A model generated the notes under the pieces. It saw only the letters and a list, made by a program, of their open reading frames with translations. It was not told the DNA's origin and did no database searches. From a bacterium (GTDB taxonomy: Bacteria > Vulcanimicrobiota > Xenobia > Xenobiales > JADMJV01): DNA of 33,664 nucleotides. Below, in pieces: positions 15,951-24,079 of this stretch (positions are counted from its first letter, which is position 1; each line of letters starts with the position of its first letter). The stretch is taken from contig JADMJV010000149.1 of assembly GCA_018780265.1 (NCBI GenBank), positions 1 through 33,664 of the forward strand, read 5' to 3'. Both the position numbers and the translations under genes were made by a program.

Positions 15951-17156
15951 TTGCAGAACTTGAGTCCAAAGGAACAACTGGAGCGTTTGCGCCGGGGGTG
16001 CGCCGAAATTATCAGCGAGGAAGACCTGTTGCAGCGTCTGGAGTTAAGCCAGCGTGAGAAAAGGCCCTTGCGCATCAAGTTGGGGCTGGATCCAACCGCT
16101 CCCCATATTCACCTGGGGTTTGCGGTAGTGCTGCGCAAACTGCGCCAGTTTCAGGACCTGGGTCACCAGGTGGTGCTGCTGATCGGCGATTTTACGGCCC
16201 GCGTGGGCGACCCTTCAGGGCGTTCAGAAACCCGTAAAGTGCTGACTCCCGAAGAGATCGAAAGCAATGCGGCCACCTATCGGGAGCAGTTCTCCTTGAT
16301 TTTGGACCCCGACAAGACCGAAGTTCGTTTCAATAGTGAATGGTTGATGCCCATGAGTTTTGCCGACGTGCTGGGGCTGACCTCCAAATACACGGTGGCC
16401 CAACTGCTGGAGCGGGACGATTTTACCAAGCGCTTCAGGGGCGGTATTCCCATTGGCGTCCACGAGTTGCTCTACCCCTTGATGCAGGGCTACGATTCGG
16501 TGGCTCTGCGCAGCGATGTGGAAATGGGGGGGACCGACCAGAAATTTAATAACCTGGTGGGTCGCGTGTTGCAACGCGAGTACCAGCAGCCCCCCCAAAT
16601 CGTTTTTTTGATGCCCATCCTCGAGGGCCTCGACGGCGTTCAAAAGATGAGCAAGAGTCTGGGCAACTATGTGGGCATTGCCGAGCCCGCCAACGAGATG
16701 TTTGGCAAGCTGATGTCTATCCCCGACGGGCTGATGCGCCGCTATTTCGAACTCTGCACCGAAGTAGACCTGGCCGAGGCGGATCGACGTTTGGCTCAGG
16801 ATCACCCTCGCGACAATAAGATGTGGTTGGCTCGGGAGATCATCAGCATCTATCACGATTCTAGCGCCGCCCAGGAGGCCCAGGCGGAATTTGAGCGGGT
16901 TTTCTCCCGGCGCGAGAACCCTAGCGACATGCCGTCTTACCAGGTGGCCCCGGAGGACGCTCCGGAGGGCAAAATCGGTCTGGTCAAATTGCTGACCCTG
17001 ACGGGCCTGGCCCCCAGCAATAAGGAGGCCCGCCGCCTGATCGAGCAGGGGGCAGTCCAGTGGAATGGGGTCAAGCAGACCCAACCGGGAGACCTGGAGC
17101 TTGGCGAGGGCGGCGTGCTCAAGGTGGGCCGGCGCTTTTGCCGCGTCGAGCGGTGA
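15951..17156 (+). CDS. tyrS: Tyrosyl-tRNA synthetase
   Basis: A 401-residue class I synthetase that charges tRNA-Tyr. The start is a TTG at 15951, with GGGAG placed 7 nt upstream inside the end of guaA; no ATG fits. Visible elements are LGLDPTAPHIHLG (HIGH-type motif, residues 52-56), a Rossmann catalytic core, KMSKS in VQKMSKSLGNYVG, and a C-terminal S4 RNA-binding domain (about 340-401). This is the TyrZ-like long form rather than the archaeal type. Translation is probably coupled to guaA because the Shine-Dalgarno lies at the guaA stop codon. Confidence 0.95.
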   Translation: MQNLSPKEQLERLRRGCAEIISEEDLLQRLELSQREKRPLRIKLGLDPTAPHIHLGFAVVLRKLRQFQDLGHQVVLLIGDFTARVGDPSGRSETRKVLTPEEIESNAATYREQFSLILDPDKTEVRFNSEWLMPMSFADVLGLTSKYTVAQLLERDDFTKRFRGGIPIGVHELLYPLMQGYDSVALRSDVEMGGTDQKFNNLVGRVLQREYQQPPQIVFLMPILEGLDGVQKMSKSLGNYVGIAEPANEMFGKLMSIPDGLMRRYFELCTEVDLAEADRRLAQDHPRDNKMWLAREIISIYHDSSAAQEAQAEFERVFSRRENPSDMPSYQVAPEDAPEGKIGLVKLLTLTGLAPSNKEARRLIEQGAVQWNGVKQTQPGDLELGEGGVLKVGRRFCRVER

Positions 17157-17213
17157 CCAAAAAGAAATCCTGTTCCATGTCAAGGTTTAGGAAGAAAACT
17201 TTACCAAAACCCC

Positions 17214-17242
17214 TTGTCTAAAGCCCGTTGGTGAGGGATACT
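17214..17242 (+). promoter_or_regulatory. Candidate sigma-70 promoter for the secreted protein gene
   Basis: TTGTCT at 17214-17219 and GATACT at 17237-17242 with a 17-nt spacer, 43 nt upstream of the GTG start, in an AT-richer gap than the flanking genes. Each hexamer differs from consensus at one or two positions. Confidence 0.4.
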
Positions 17243-17285
17243 TAAGGTAACATTCTTATCCCTTGTCAAGATCGTAGGAGGTGTC

Positions 17286-18425
17286 GTGAAACAATCAACC
17301 CTGGTTGGAACCCTTAGCCTGGCCGGACTTTTGCTCGCTATGGGTGTTTCTCCCGCGATGGGAGCTGTCGGCGGTACCGGTGCTAGCAACAATACGGTAA
17401 CCACTTCCACTTCGTCTTCGACCGCCATTCACGATACCAGAATCAACGTGAATTTCTACAACACGCGCGTGTTAGGCCTGGCAACCTGGTCTGGCGCTAC
17501 CGATGGAAACGGGTTTACGGACCGAAACGTTTATGACGCCACCTTCCAGTCCCCCGTGGGCTCGCAGGAAGTGACGGGCGCCTACGAGGATGCCGCCAAT
17601 GCGGTGCAGCACGAGTTGGAGAGCACGGGTGGGCGCGGGCAGATTCATACCAGCAGCAATACGCAGACTACCTCCAGTACGCAGACCAACACGGTCGAGG
17701 ACAGCCGCAGTTCAAACCAGACGATCACTTTGGAAGAAACCATTGGACCCGGCACCATCATCATTGGCGACCGCGACAATGGCGGCACCGCTTTCGAGGT
17801 GTTGGCTGGCACTCAAAACGTCAACGTGAACACGCATACCCACACCGACATCAATACGACCACCACGGCTACCACCACGACCGATACCACCTACACGGTA
17901 ACCGGTGAGCTTTACTCCAGTCCAATCATCCTGGACTTGGTGGGCAGTGGCACGATTGAAGCCAGCCAGGGTCACTGGCAGCCTCACCCCAACTCCTTCT
18001 ATCCCAAGTCCCGTCGTCTCTTCGACTTCTTTGGCAACGGCTTCCCGGTGGCCATGGAGTGGGTGGGACCCAACGACGGTCTGCTGGTTCAGCCCAAGGC
18101 CGATGGCACGGTGGACGGTAGCTGCCTGTTTGGCAACGCCTCCGGTTACACCCACGGCTATGAGCAACTGGCGACCCTGGATACCAATCTCGACGGCAAG
18201 GTGGCTGGCAAAGAACTGGCTGGCCTGTCGGTGTGGCAGGACAAGAACACCAATGCCAAGTGCGAGCCCGGTGAACTTCGCTCGGTCAAAGAGCTCAAGA
18301 TCACCGAGTTCAACCTGCGCCACAAGGACTTTAAGAGCAGCTACGTCATGAACGGCAAGACCCAGGCGATGTTCGACTGGTGGCCGACGATGTTTGAAAT
18401 CAAGAAGAACAAGCAGCCTGTCTAA
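17286..18425 (+). CDS. Secreted protein with C-terminal calcium-loop (RTX-associated type) module
   Basis: A 379-residue protein from GTG 17286, with AGGAGG 5 nt upstream. It has a signal peptide (about 1-26, ending AMG-A) and then a Ser/Thr/Asn-rich region (about 27-210) with many Thr runs and no cysteine. The C-terminal module (about 215-360) follows the pattern seen in large RTX and haemolysin-type calcium-binding proteins: PIILDL, a GNG loop, WVGPNDGLL, a DGTVDG turn, LFGN, then two EF-hand-like loops, DTNLDGKVAGKE (299-310) and DKNTNAKCEPGE (319-330). Here the RTX nonapeptide repeats and type I secretion tail are missing. Export is probably Sec-dependent. It is followed by a strong terminator and so is likely monocistronic. 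Calcium binding is inferred. Confidence 0.75.
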   Translation: MKQSTLVGTLSLAGLLLAMGVSPAMGAVGGTGASNNTVTTSTSSSTAIHDTRINVNFYNTRVLGLATWSGATDGNGFTDRNVYDATFQSPVGSQEVTGAYEDAANAVQHELESTGGRGQIHTSSNTQTTSSTQTNTVEDSRSSNQTITLEETIGPGTIIIGDRDNGGTAFEVLAGTQNVNVNTHTHTDINTTTTATTTTDTTYTVTGELYSSPIILDLVGSGTIEASQGHWQPHPNSFYPKSRRLFDFFGNGFPVAMEWVGPNDGLLVQPKADGTVDGSCLFGNASGYTHGYEQLATLDTNLDGKVAGKELAGLSVWQDKNTNAKCEPGELRSVKELKITEFNLRHKDFKSSYVMNGKTQAMFDWWPTMFEIKKNKQPV

Positions 18426-18443
18426 GTCCGCTTAGACCCGGTT

Positions 18444-18477
18444 CCAAAAGGCCTCCGCTCTTGGCGGGGGCCTTTTT
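18444..18477 (+). terminator. Rho-independent terminator
   Basis: AAAGGCCTCCGC and GCGGGGGCCTTT pair around a short TCTTG loop, followed by a T tract (18472-18476). It lies 20 nt after the stop of the secreted protein gene. A small 6-bp hairpin (TCTAAG/CTTAGA, 18420-18435) sits over the stop codon itself. Confidence 0.85.
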
Positions 18478-18518
18478 CGTGCCGAATTTTCCTTCCAAGG
18501 CATGCTAGACGCCTGGGA

Positions 18519-18677
18519 CCTGGCTAGAATCAGGTATTTGTCCTGTCCACCGGTAGGACACCTGAGGGGGTTGAGTGTCCTGGCTAGAATCAGGTATTTG
18601 TCCTGTCCACCGGTAGGACACCTGAGGGGGTTGAGTGTCCTGGCTAGAATCAGGTATTTGTCCTGTCCACCGGTAGG
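18519..18677. repeat. 60-bp tandem repeat, about 2.65 copies, each able to form a hairpin
   Basis: Copies begin at 18519, 18579 and 18639 and appear identical by eye; the third stops at 18677. Within a unit, TCAGGT and GTCCT pair with AGGAC and ACCTGA (18530-18565 in copy 1) to give an 11-bp stem with a 4-nt bulge ATTT and a 10-nt loop. The third copy lacks the outer arm. The period is a multiple of three and stays open in several frames, but no start, ribosome binding site or family likeness supports coding. Confidence 0.9.
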
Positions 18678-18757
18678 GACGAATCAACCGGACGCGGCCC
18701 TAGAGAGCGCCGGGGGGGGGACTGCAATGTTTTGGCCAGCGTTTGACCCGGCTGCCA

Positions 18758-19618
18758 CTACCAGGTCTCGCGGGAGCCTTCCGGCCAGTATGTTACAGCG
18801 CCGGTTTGAGGGTGAAGTTCGCTCCAACCCCGGAATTTAGCTGTTTCTGCGTGGAGTCCGTATTCGGACTTTGGGGGCCTGGGCCAGGCTTTCGAAGGCT
18901 TTGGCCGGGGGCAGAATCGGGGCCGAGTGACTGACCTGCAGGGGGTCCAGCTGGCGTCGCTCCAATTCCACCGGGCTCCCTTGTTCCAGGCGAGGGCCGG
19001 GACGGGAAACGAGAAAGGCTGCGGTTCTCGATTGAGAAAAAAGTAACCTTTGCGGATCTGTTGCCGTTCGGCCATGGCCAGATCGGTGCTGCCATCGGGT
19101 CGGCGAGTCGCCCATCTGGCCAGACCAAAGGACGGTGGATTGACGCAGAAACCATTGACCCAAACAGGCACCGAGCCACCCTCGCAGTGAGTCCGCAACA
19201 GGGCCACTTCGCTCCTGCCCGCATGGGAGAACAGATCCCATAGAGTGTTGATTCCTATGTCCATCGGCAGGAGTCCGTAGACCGATCGGGCGGCCGCGCT
19301 AAAGCGTTGGATACGGGCGCCCGTCACCGTCAACTGGCTATCGACCAACACGATGTCCTGGGGGTTGATCGTGAGCAAGGTGGCCAGGGCTACCTGCAAG
19401 TGACGTTCGCACCACACCCGCTGGCTCTGAAAACCTGGCTCCACCAAGCTGGCCCCTGCTGCCACAGCCCACTGGACCAGTTTCAGGGCGTACATGGCGT
19501 TTTCGGGCAGCGCATGGTTCCCCAGGATGGAGCGGGCCCTCTGGCTGTCGAGGCTGAAGTTGCCCGAGGAAGCCCAACGACCCTCTTGCTGAAGGGCCTC
19601 GACCTTTGGCAAGGCCAT
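18758..19618 (-). pseudogene. Unknown protein gene, apparently frameshifted near its 3' end
   Basis: The gene reads well from the ATG at 19618 (a TTG at 19639 is also possible). It begins with a GNFSLDSQRAR / KLVQWAVAAGAS stretch, then a long helix- and strand-rich body, up to about KGYFFLNREPQP near 19030. From there the same frame becomes Trp/Pro/Arg-rich, while the neighbouring minus-strand frame continues with protein-like sequence (VSRPGPRLEQGSPVELERRQ) and stops at 18837. A single-base indel around 19020-19045, next to a TTTTTT run, would join them to about 260 residues. I do not recognise the family with confidence; the first 40 residues faintly recall uncharacterised GHKL-ATPase-like proteins, without a visible N or G box. 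It stands alone on its strand between the repeats and a toxin-antitoxin pair. Confidence 0.5.
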
Positions 19619-19706
19619 ACGTCCGAGTTCGGGCGCCAACGAACACCTGCGTCGGGCACATTCAGGGGCAGTTGCCGGAAACTTCGGATCGTAGTAACAT
19701 TTCTAC

Positions 19707-19970
19707 ATGAAGTCAAAATCCACAACGACCCTGTCAAGTCGGGAGTTCAACCAGGACACCGGCCGCGCAAAAAAAGCCGCTTTGGCGGGTCCCGTGTTTA
19801 TCACCGACCGCGGACGACCCGCCCATGTATTGCTGTCTTTCGAAGAATATCAGCGACTCTTGGGAGGCGCCACGAGTATCGTCGACCTGCTGGCCATGCC
19901 GGAGTTGGACGACATCGAGTTTGCCCCCCCTCGCGCGGCAGGTCTCTCTCGATTGCCTGACCTTACTTGA
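19707..19970 (+). CDS. Phd/YefM-family antitoxin
   Basis: An 87-residue antitoxin. The DNA-binding and dimerisation half has SSREFNQDTGRAKKAA and then GPVFITDRGRPAHVLLSFEEY, the family's strand-turn-strand where ITxRGxPxxVL is diagnostic. The acidic C-terminus (MPELDDIEF) would wrap the toxin. Its TGA overlaps the toxin ATG (TGATG), the usual coupled arrangement. By family it represses its own promoter together with the toxin. Confidence 0.88.
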   Translation: MKSKSTTTLSSREFNQDTGRAKKAALAGPVFITDRGRPAHVLLSFEEYQRLLGGATSIVDLLAMPELDDIEFAPPRAAGLSRLPDLT

Positions 19971-20377
19971 TGTTTGTCCTCGATACGAACGTCGTTTCGG
20001 AACTACGCAAGTCAAGGGCGGACAAGAGGGTGGTCTCGTGGGCTGCGAGCGTGCCTGTGGGCGGTCTCTTTTTGTCGGCAATTACGATCCTGGAGCTAGA
20101 GTCGGGGGTGCTCCTGGCCGAACGGCGGGACGTTTTGCAAGGAGCGGCGTTGCGCCAATGGCTGGAAAATTCTGTCATCCCCGCGTTTAAAGATCGAGTC
20201 CTCTCGGTCGACACCGCTGTGGCTCGGCACTGCGCCAGACTTCATGTGCCCGATCCACGCGCCGAACGAGACGCCCTGATTGCCGCGACGGCTTTGGTAC
20301 ATGGCATGACCGTCGTGACTCGAAACGTCACTGACTTTGCTCCGACCGGCGTTCCCCTCCTCAACCCGTGGACGTAG
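19970..20377 (+). CDS. vapC: VapC-like PIN-domain ribonuclease toxin
   Basis: A 135-residue PIN-domain protein. Catalytic acidic residues are visible: Asp5 in VLDTNVVSELRK, Glu42 in AITILELESG, Asp101 in ERDALIAATA and Asp122 in TRNVTDF. These bind Mg2+ for RNA cleavage. It begins at the ATG overlapping the antitoxin stop. Its last 10 nt overlap the GTG of an N-terminally truncated ATPase, so VapC ends exactly where that gene has been cut. The protein itself looks complete and active. Confidence 0.92.
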   Translation: MFVLDTNVVSELRKSRADKRVVSWAASVPVGGLFLSAITILELESGVLLAERRDVLQGAALRQWLENSVIPAFKDRVLSVDTAVARHCARLHVPDPRAERDALIAATALVHGMTVVTRNVTDFAPTGVPLLNPWT

Positions 20378-21315
20378 CCGGGTCAGGGAAGTCGAACCTG
20401 CTTGAGGCCATCGCCCTGATACGCTCCGCCCCTCAGGAACTGGTCGTGCCGCTTCGCGAAGGCGGGGGGGTCGTCGATTGGCTTTTCAAAGACGGTTTCA
20501 GCAAAGCGACCCCTACCGCCACTCTCGAAGCCGTTGTCGAACGCCCGGACCAGACCCCCCTCCGCTATCGGCTCGGTTTCACAGGTGTTTCTCACCGATT
20601 GGACGTCACCGATGAGCGAGTGGAAGACGAATATCCCCAGCCCGGACAGCCGGAGCCTTACTTCTATTTCGGATATGAGAATGGGCGCCCTATGCTCAAT
20701 CGGGCAGGCGAAGGCAACCGCTACCTAAAGCGAGAGGACATCGATCCTCAGCGTTCCATCCTGTCCCAGAGATACGAGCCGGACCTCTATCCAGAAATCG
20801 CCTTTCTGGCCAACCAGTTCAAGGCTATCCGGCTCTATCGAGACTGGGAGTTCGGACGCTATGCCGCCCCCAGGCTGCCCCAACGGGCCGACTTACCGAA
20901 CGATTTTCTTCAGGATGACTGTGCCAACCTGGGGCTTATTTTGAACAGCTTTGGCCGGCACCCCGCCGCGCGCAAGCGCTTGCTTGGGCACCTGCAGCGC
21001 CTCTACGACGGCATCAAAGACCCTCCTTTGGTCTGCATCGAAGAGCCCGAGTTGGGGCTTCACCCCGATCTGATTCCCGGCTTGGCCGACCTGTTGCTCG
21101 AGGCATCCGAGGCCACTCAATTGGTGGTAACGACCCATTCGGCATCGCTGGTGGACGCGTTCCACACCCAGCCGGAGTGCGTGGTGGTCTGTGAGAAAGA
21201 GGATGGCAGCACTTGCCTTAGCCGACTCGACCCAAGCCAACTGGGAGTTTGGCTTGAGCAGTACCGGCTGGGCCAACTCTGGACGCGAGGAGACCTTGGG
21301 GGAACGCGCTGGTGA
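20368..21315 (+). pseudogene. OLD-like AAA ATPase, N-terminally truncated and internally deleted
   Basis: The frame starts inside the P-loop. Family members begin with about 35 residues and then a G-x-N-G-S-G-K-S-N loop; here only VAGSGKSNLLEAI remains, with the first loop Gly replaced, directly after the VapC end. The middle matches the family (YFYFGYENGRPMLN, LPNDFLQDDCANLGL). Then LQRLYDGIKD jumps straight to PPLVCIEEPELGLHPDL, the Walker B segment. The roughly 50 residues that should lie between, including the ABC-type signature (LSDGT in this family), are absent. VVTTHSASLVDAF is intact. Without the signature and a full P-loop, ATPase activity is unlikely. It overlaps the DUF4276 gene by GTGA. 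Deletion sizes are recalled from family layout, not computed. Confidence 0.75.
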
Positions 21316-21830
21316 AGCGATTCGTCGAAGGAGGAGGCGATACAGAATCCCTTCGGAGCCTGTGCAGAGAGGGATTCCGCACCTTCTTGAAGCGCTCTGG
21401 TACCAAGAGCTTGCCCAGGATTGTCGCATCGGGGAGCAGCCAGCCTGCTTACCACGACTTTTGCACAGAGGTCAAAGCCGGGCGTGAGGCCGCCTTGCTC
21501 GTCGACAGCGAGGAATTCGTGAAGACGACCTTTGGGAAGCCGTGGAAGCATCTCGAGGAGCGTGACGGCTGGACCCCGCCGCAGGGCTCGGATGGCAATC
21601 AGTGCCACCTGATGGTAGTTTGCATGGAGGCCCTGCCGGCCTACCCAAAGACCGAGGAGGTTCCGAAGTCGGACATCTTTGTGGGACTGGAGAGGGCCAC
21701 GAAAGGCACTCAAAAGGGCCGGTATTCGAAAGGCGACCATTCCTTCAGGCTCCTCTGTCAAATCGACCCCGAGCTGGTCTGCCGCGCCTCACAGTGGGCG
21801 CGGCGCCTTGTGGACAACCTCAAGTCCTGA
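21312..21830 (+). pseudogene. DUF4276 (Toprim-like) partner, with likely internal deletion
   Basis: 172 residues from a GTG overlapping the ATPase stop. The N-terminus fits DUF4276: VEGGGDTESLRSLCREGF (Toprim-like acidic motif), then ALLVDSEEF and HLMVVCMEA. In family members CMEAWFLAD is followed by about 20 residues before an ALP.NP.IE motif; here CMEA passes directly into LPAYPKTEEVPKSD, so that segment is missing. The end is normal (GLERATKGTQKGRYSKG, HSF). These genes commonly pair with OLD-like ATPases in putative defence operons. Both members of this pair carry in-frame losses, so the pair is probably dead or remodelled. Confidence 0.65.
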
Positions 21831-22001
21831 AACTCAGGGGCAGTTTCTCGGGCTCGTGTCCATACATGCAGCGGGTGCCAGCTCTTTACGCGCCTCCGAC
21901 CGTGGTTCATGGATTGCCTCGCAAAGCCGGTGGGAATCCGGGCCCAGCTTGAAGAGGCAAATCAGGATCTACCGATTTCGCAGTTTCTTCCTTCATGACA
22001 C

Positions 22002-22033
22002 TTGACATTGCATAGTTTAGCAAGTTATAAACT
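22002..22033 (+). promoter_or_regulatory. Promoter with overlapping inverted repeat upstream of the SulP operon
   Basis: A perfect -35 TTGACA (22002-22007) and -10 TTATAA (22025-22030), 17-nt spacer. A perfect inverted repeat AGTTTA (22014-22019) / TAAACT (22028-22033) with an 8-nt spacer covers the core promoter. This is where an ArsR-type repressor would act, and an ArsR gene lies in this operon. The 291-nt gap from 21831 to 22121 otherwise shows no gene. The start of SulP is 88 nt downstream. Confidence 0.65.
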
Positions 22034-22121
22034 CAAGAATCATTGTGACAACTGTACACGAGCAACTTCCCGAGAGGCAATTTGAAGTGCGACCCATCAA
22101 CAGCAGACCTGAAGGCCCATC

Positions 22122-23669
22122 GTGACCGGTGACCGAGTCCCATGGAGGCTCGACTTCATGGCCTCGATTGTGGTGTTCTTGGTAGCGCTGCCCCTTAGCA
22201 TGGGCATTGCCATCGCGTCCGGCATTCCGATGGAGCGGGCCTCCTCGGTGGGTATCTTGACCGCGGTAATTGGAGGGCTTGTGGTCGGGCCACTGGCGGG
22301 TTGCCCCCTTCAGGTGAGCGGACCGGCTGCAGGCCTGGCCGTGATGGTGGCTGCCCTGATCGAGCGCTTCGGATTCGAGACGCTGGGGCTCATCGTCCTC
22401 ATCGCCGGCTTACTCCAGATTCTGGCTGGCGCTCTGAGAGTAGCGCAGATATTTCGAGCAGTGGCTCCTTCACTGATCCAGGGAATGCTAGCCGGCATAG
22501 GCATCCTGATTCTGGTCTCCCAATTTCATGTTATGGTGGACGACCGCCCTCCGGGGACGGGAAAAGAGTTTGGCGGCCTGATCAATCTTGCCACGATTCC
22601 GAGCGCCGTCTGGAAGGGTTTCATGGTTGCCGAGCACCAGCACGCGACCCATATCGGACTGCTCACCATCGTGATCGTCATCCTGTGGGCAAAGTTCAGT
22701 CCGCAACGACTCACCATTATTCCAGCGCCCTTGGTGGGCGTCACTGTCAGTTCTATTGTGGCCAATAGGATCGACACCAGCCAGAATTTTCTGCTCGTGC
22801 CGGACAACCTCGGGTATGCTCTCAATCCTCTCAGCTTTAGCGATGTCGGTGGCGCCCTCTCAATGCCCATTCTGTTAGCAGCTCTTTCACTGGCCTTCGT
22901 GGCTAGCGCGGAATCACTTTTGACTGCAACCGCGGTCGACTCGATGCAAACTCATACAGCCAGAACCAACTACAACCGAGAGATGATGGCTCAGGGAACC
23001 GGCAATATCCTTTGTGGTTTCCTGGGTCTGCTACCTATCACCGGAGTCATCGTGCGCAGTTCCGCCAACGTGCAGGCGGGAGCTCGGACCCGAGTCTCTA
23101 CTGTACTGCATGGCGCCTGGATGGTAATGTTTTTCCTGGCCTTTCCCAATGTCGTGCGTTTAATTCCGGTATCTAGCCTGGCAGCCATTCTGGTCTACAC
23201 CGGATTTAAGCTGATCAATGTCAGCCATGTGCGCAAATTTGCCACCTTGGGCAAAGGCGAACTCACCGTCTACTTTTGCACTCTGGCCACGGTGGTTGCG
23301 GTGGACCTTCTCACGGGAATCGTGGCTGGTCTAGTCGTGGGCCTGGTCCGCCTGATGAAGACATTCACCCACCTCGCCATCCACCAGGACCATCGAACAG
23401 ACGGGATGACCGTTCTGCGTCTTAAAGGCGCAGCCACCTTCATCCGTTTGCCGGCTCTGGCGGCTGCCTTGGAGGGGATGCCGCCGGGCCCATTGCAGGT
23501 AGACCTCGAAGGGGTGACCTTCATGGACCATGCCTGCTTTGAGCTCCTGGTCAATTGGGAAAGGCAGCACAAAGCCCAAGGTGCAGATCTCACTTTGGAC
23601 TGGAATGCCCTCTCCATCGGGACCGACCATCCCGCAATGAAACGCATGGTAGAAATGGTCCAAGTCTGA
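22122..23669 (+). CDS. SulP-family anion (likely bicarbonate) transporter with STAS domain
   Basis: A 515-residue inner-membrane protein from GTG 22122, with GAAGG 6 nt upstream. The transport domain (about 10-400) has many hydrophobic segments and SulP hallmarks: FLVALPLSMGIAIASG at the start, GCPLQVSGPAAGLAVM, AESLLTATAVDSM and GLLPITGVIVRSSANVQAGA. The shortened STAS domain (about 425-515) contains VDLEGVTFMDHACFELLV. SulP proteins carry sulfate, bicarbonate or other anions. Pairing with a beta-carbonic anhydrase two genes downstream favours bicarbonate, as in BicA-type uptake. The ArsR gene follows 16 nt after its stop. Confidence 0.9.
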   Translation: MTGDRVPWRLDFMASIVVFLVALPLSMGIAIASGIPMERASSVGILTAVIGGLVVGPLAGCPLQVSGPAAGLAVMVAALIERFGFETLGLIVLIAGLLQILAGALRVAQIFRAVAPSLIQGMLAGIGILILVSQFHVMVDDRPPGTGKEFGGLINLATIPSAVWKGFMVAEHQHATHIGLLTIVIVILWAKFSPQRLTIIPAPLVGVTVSSIVANRIDTSQNFLLVPDNLGYALNPLSFSDVGGALSMPILLAALSLAFVASAESLLTATAVDSMQTHTARTNYNREMMAQGTGNILCGFLGLLPITGVIVRSSANVQAGARTRVSTVLHGAWMVMFFLAFPNVVRLIPVSSLAAILVYTGFKLINVSHVRKFATLGKGELTVYFCTLATVVAVDLLTGIVAGLVVGLVRLMKTFTHLAIHQDHRTDGMTVLRLKGAATFIRLPALAAALEGMPPGPLQVDLEGVTFMDHACFELLVNWERQHKAQGADLTLDWNALSIGTDHPAMKRMVEMVQV

Positions 23670-23685
23670 TGAAAGTGGGATCTTT

Positions 23686-24048
23686 ATGCCGTCGAGAAAA
23701 GCCGCCGCGAGGGAACTGGCCGGACTGCTGGGAGTTCTGTCCCACCCGGACCGTATTCAGATCATTGAGGAGTTGAGGCAGGAAGAAAAGGACGTCGGCT
23801 GCCTACGCGACCTGCTGGGCATCAGCGCCTCCCGGGTCTCACAGCATCTGGGCTTGCTGAAGGCTCACCGTCTGCTGGAGGAGCGAAGAGATGGCCGCCA
23901 TGTCTACTATCGGTTGACCAGAAGCCGCCTGGCACACTGGCTCCTAGCCGGTCTGGAATTTCTGCAGGACGAGTTGGCCACCTCAAATGAACGCCAGCAG
24001 GCGATAGAGACCGCACGCCTTATGTGGGCCGAGGGAACGAAGCCATAG
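23686..24048 (+). CDS. ArsR/SmtB-family transcriptional regulator
   Basis: A 120-residue winged-helix repressor: LSHPDRIQIIEELRQ (helix 1-2), GISASRVSQHLGLLKAHRLL (recognition helix) and EERRDGRHVYYRL (wing). One cysteine lies in the alpha-3 region (DVGCLRDLL), where metal-sensing members have a CxC-type site; with a single Cys and no clear partner, classic metal sensing is doubtful. It sits between the transporter and the carbonic anhydrase and probably represses its own operon through the palindrome at 22014-22033. The inducing signal is unknown. Confidence 0.9.
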   Translation: MPSRKAAARELAGLLGVLSHPDRIQIIEELRQEEKDVGCLRDLLGISASRVSQHLGLLKAHRLLEERRDGRHVYYRLTRSRLAHWLLAGLEFLQDELATSNERQQAIETARLMWAEGTKP

Positions 24049-24079
24049 CTCAATACAAGCGAAGAAGAGGAGCATTGCC

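Noticed and set aside
18519..18677. Possible small CRISPR array
   Set aside because: The whole 60-bp unit repeats without visible differences; there are no unique spacers and no cas genes.
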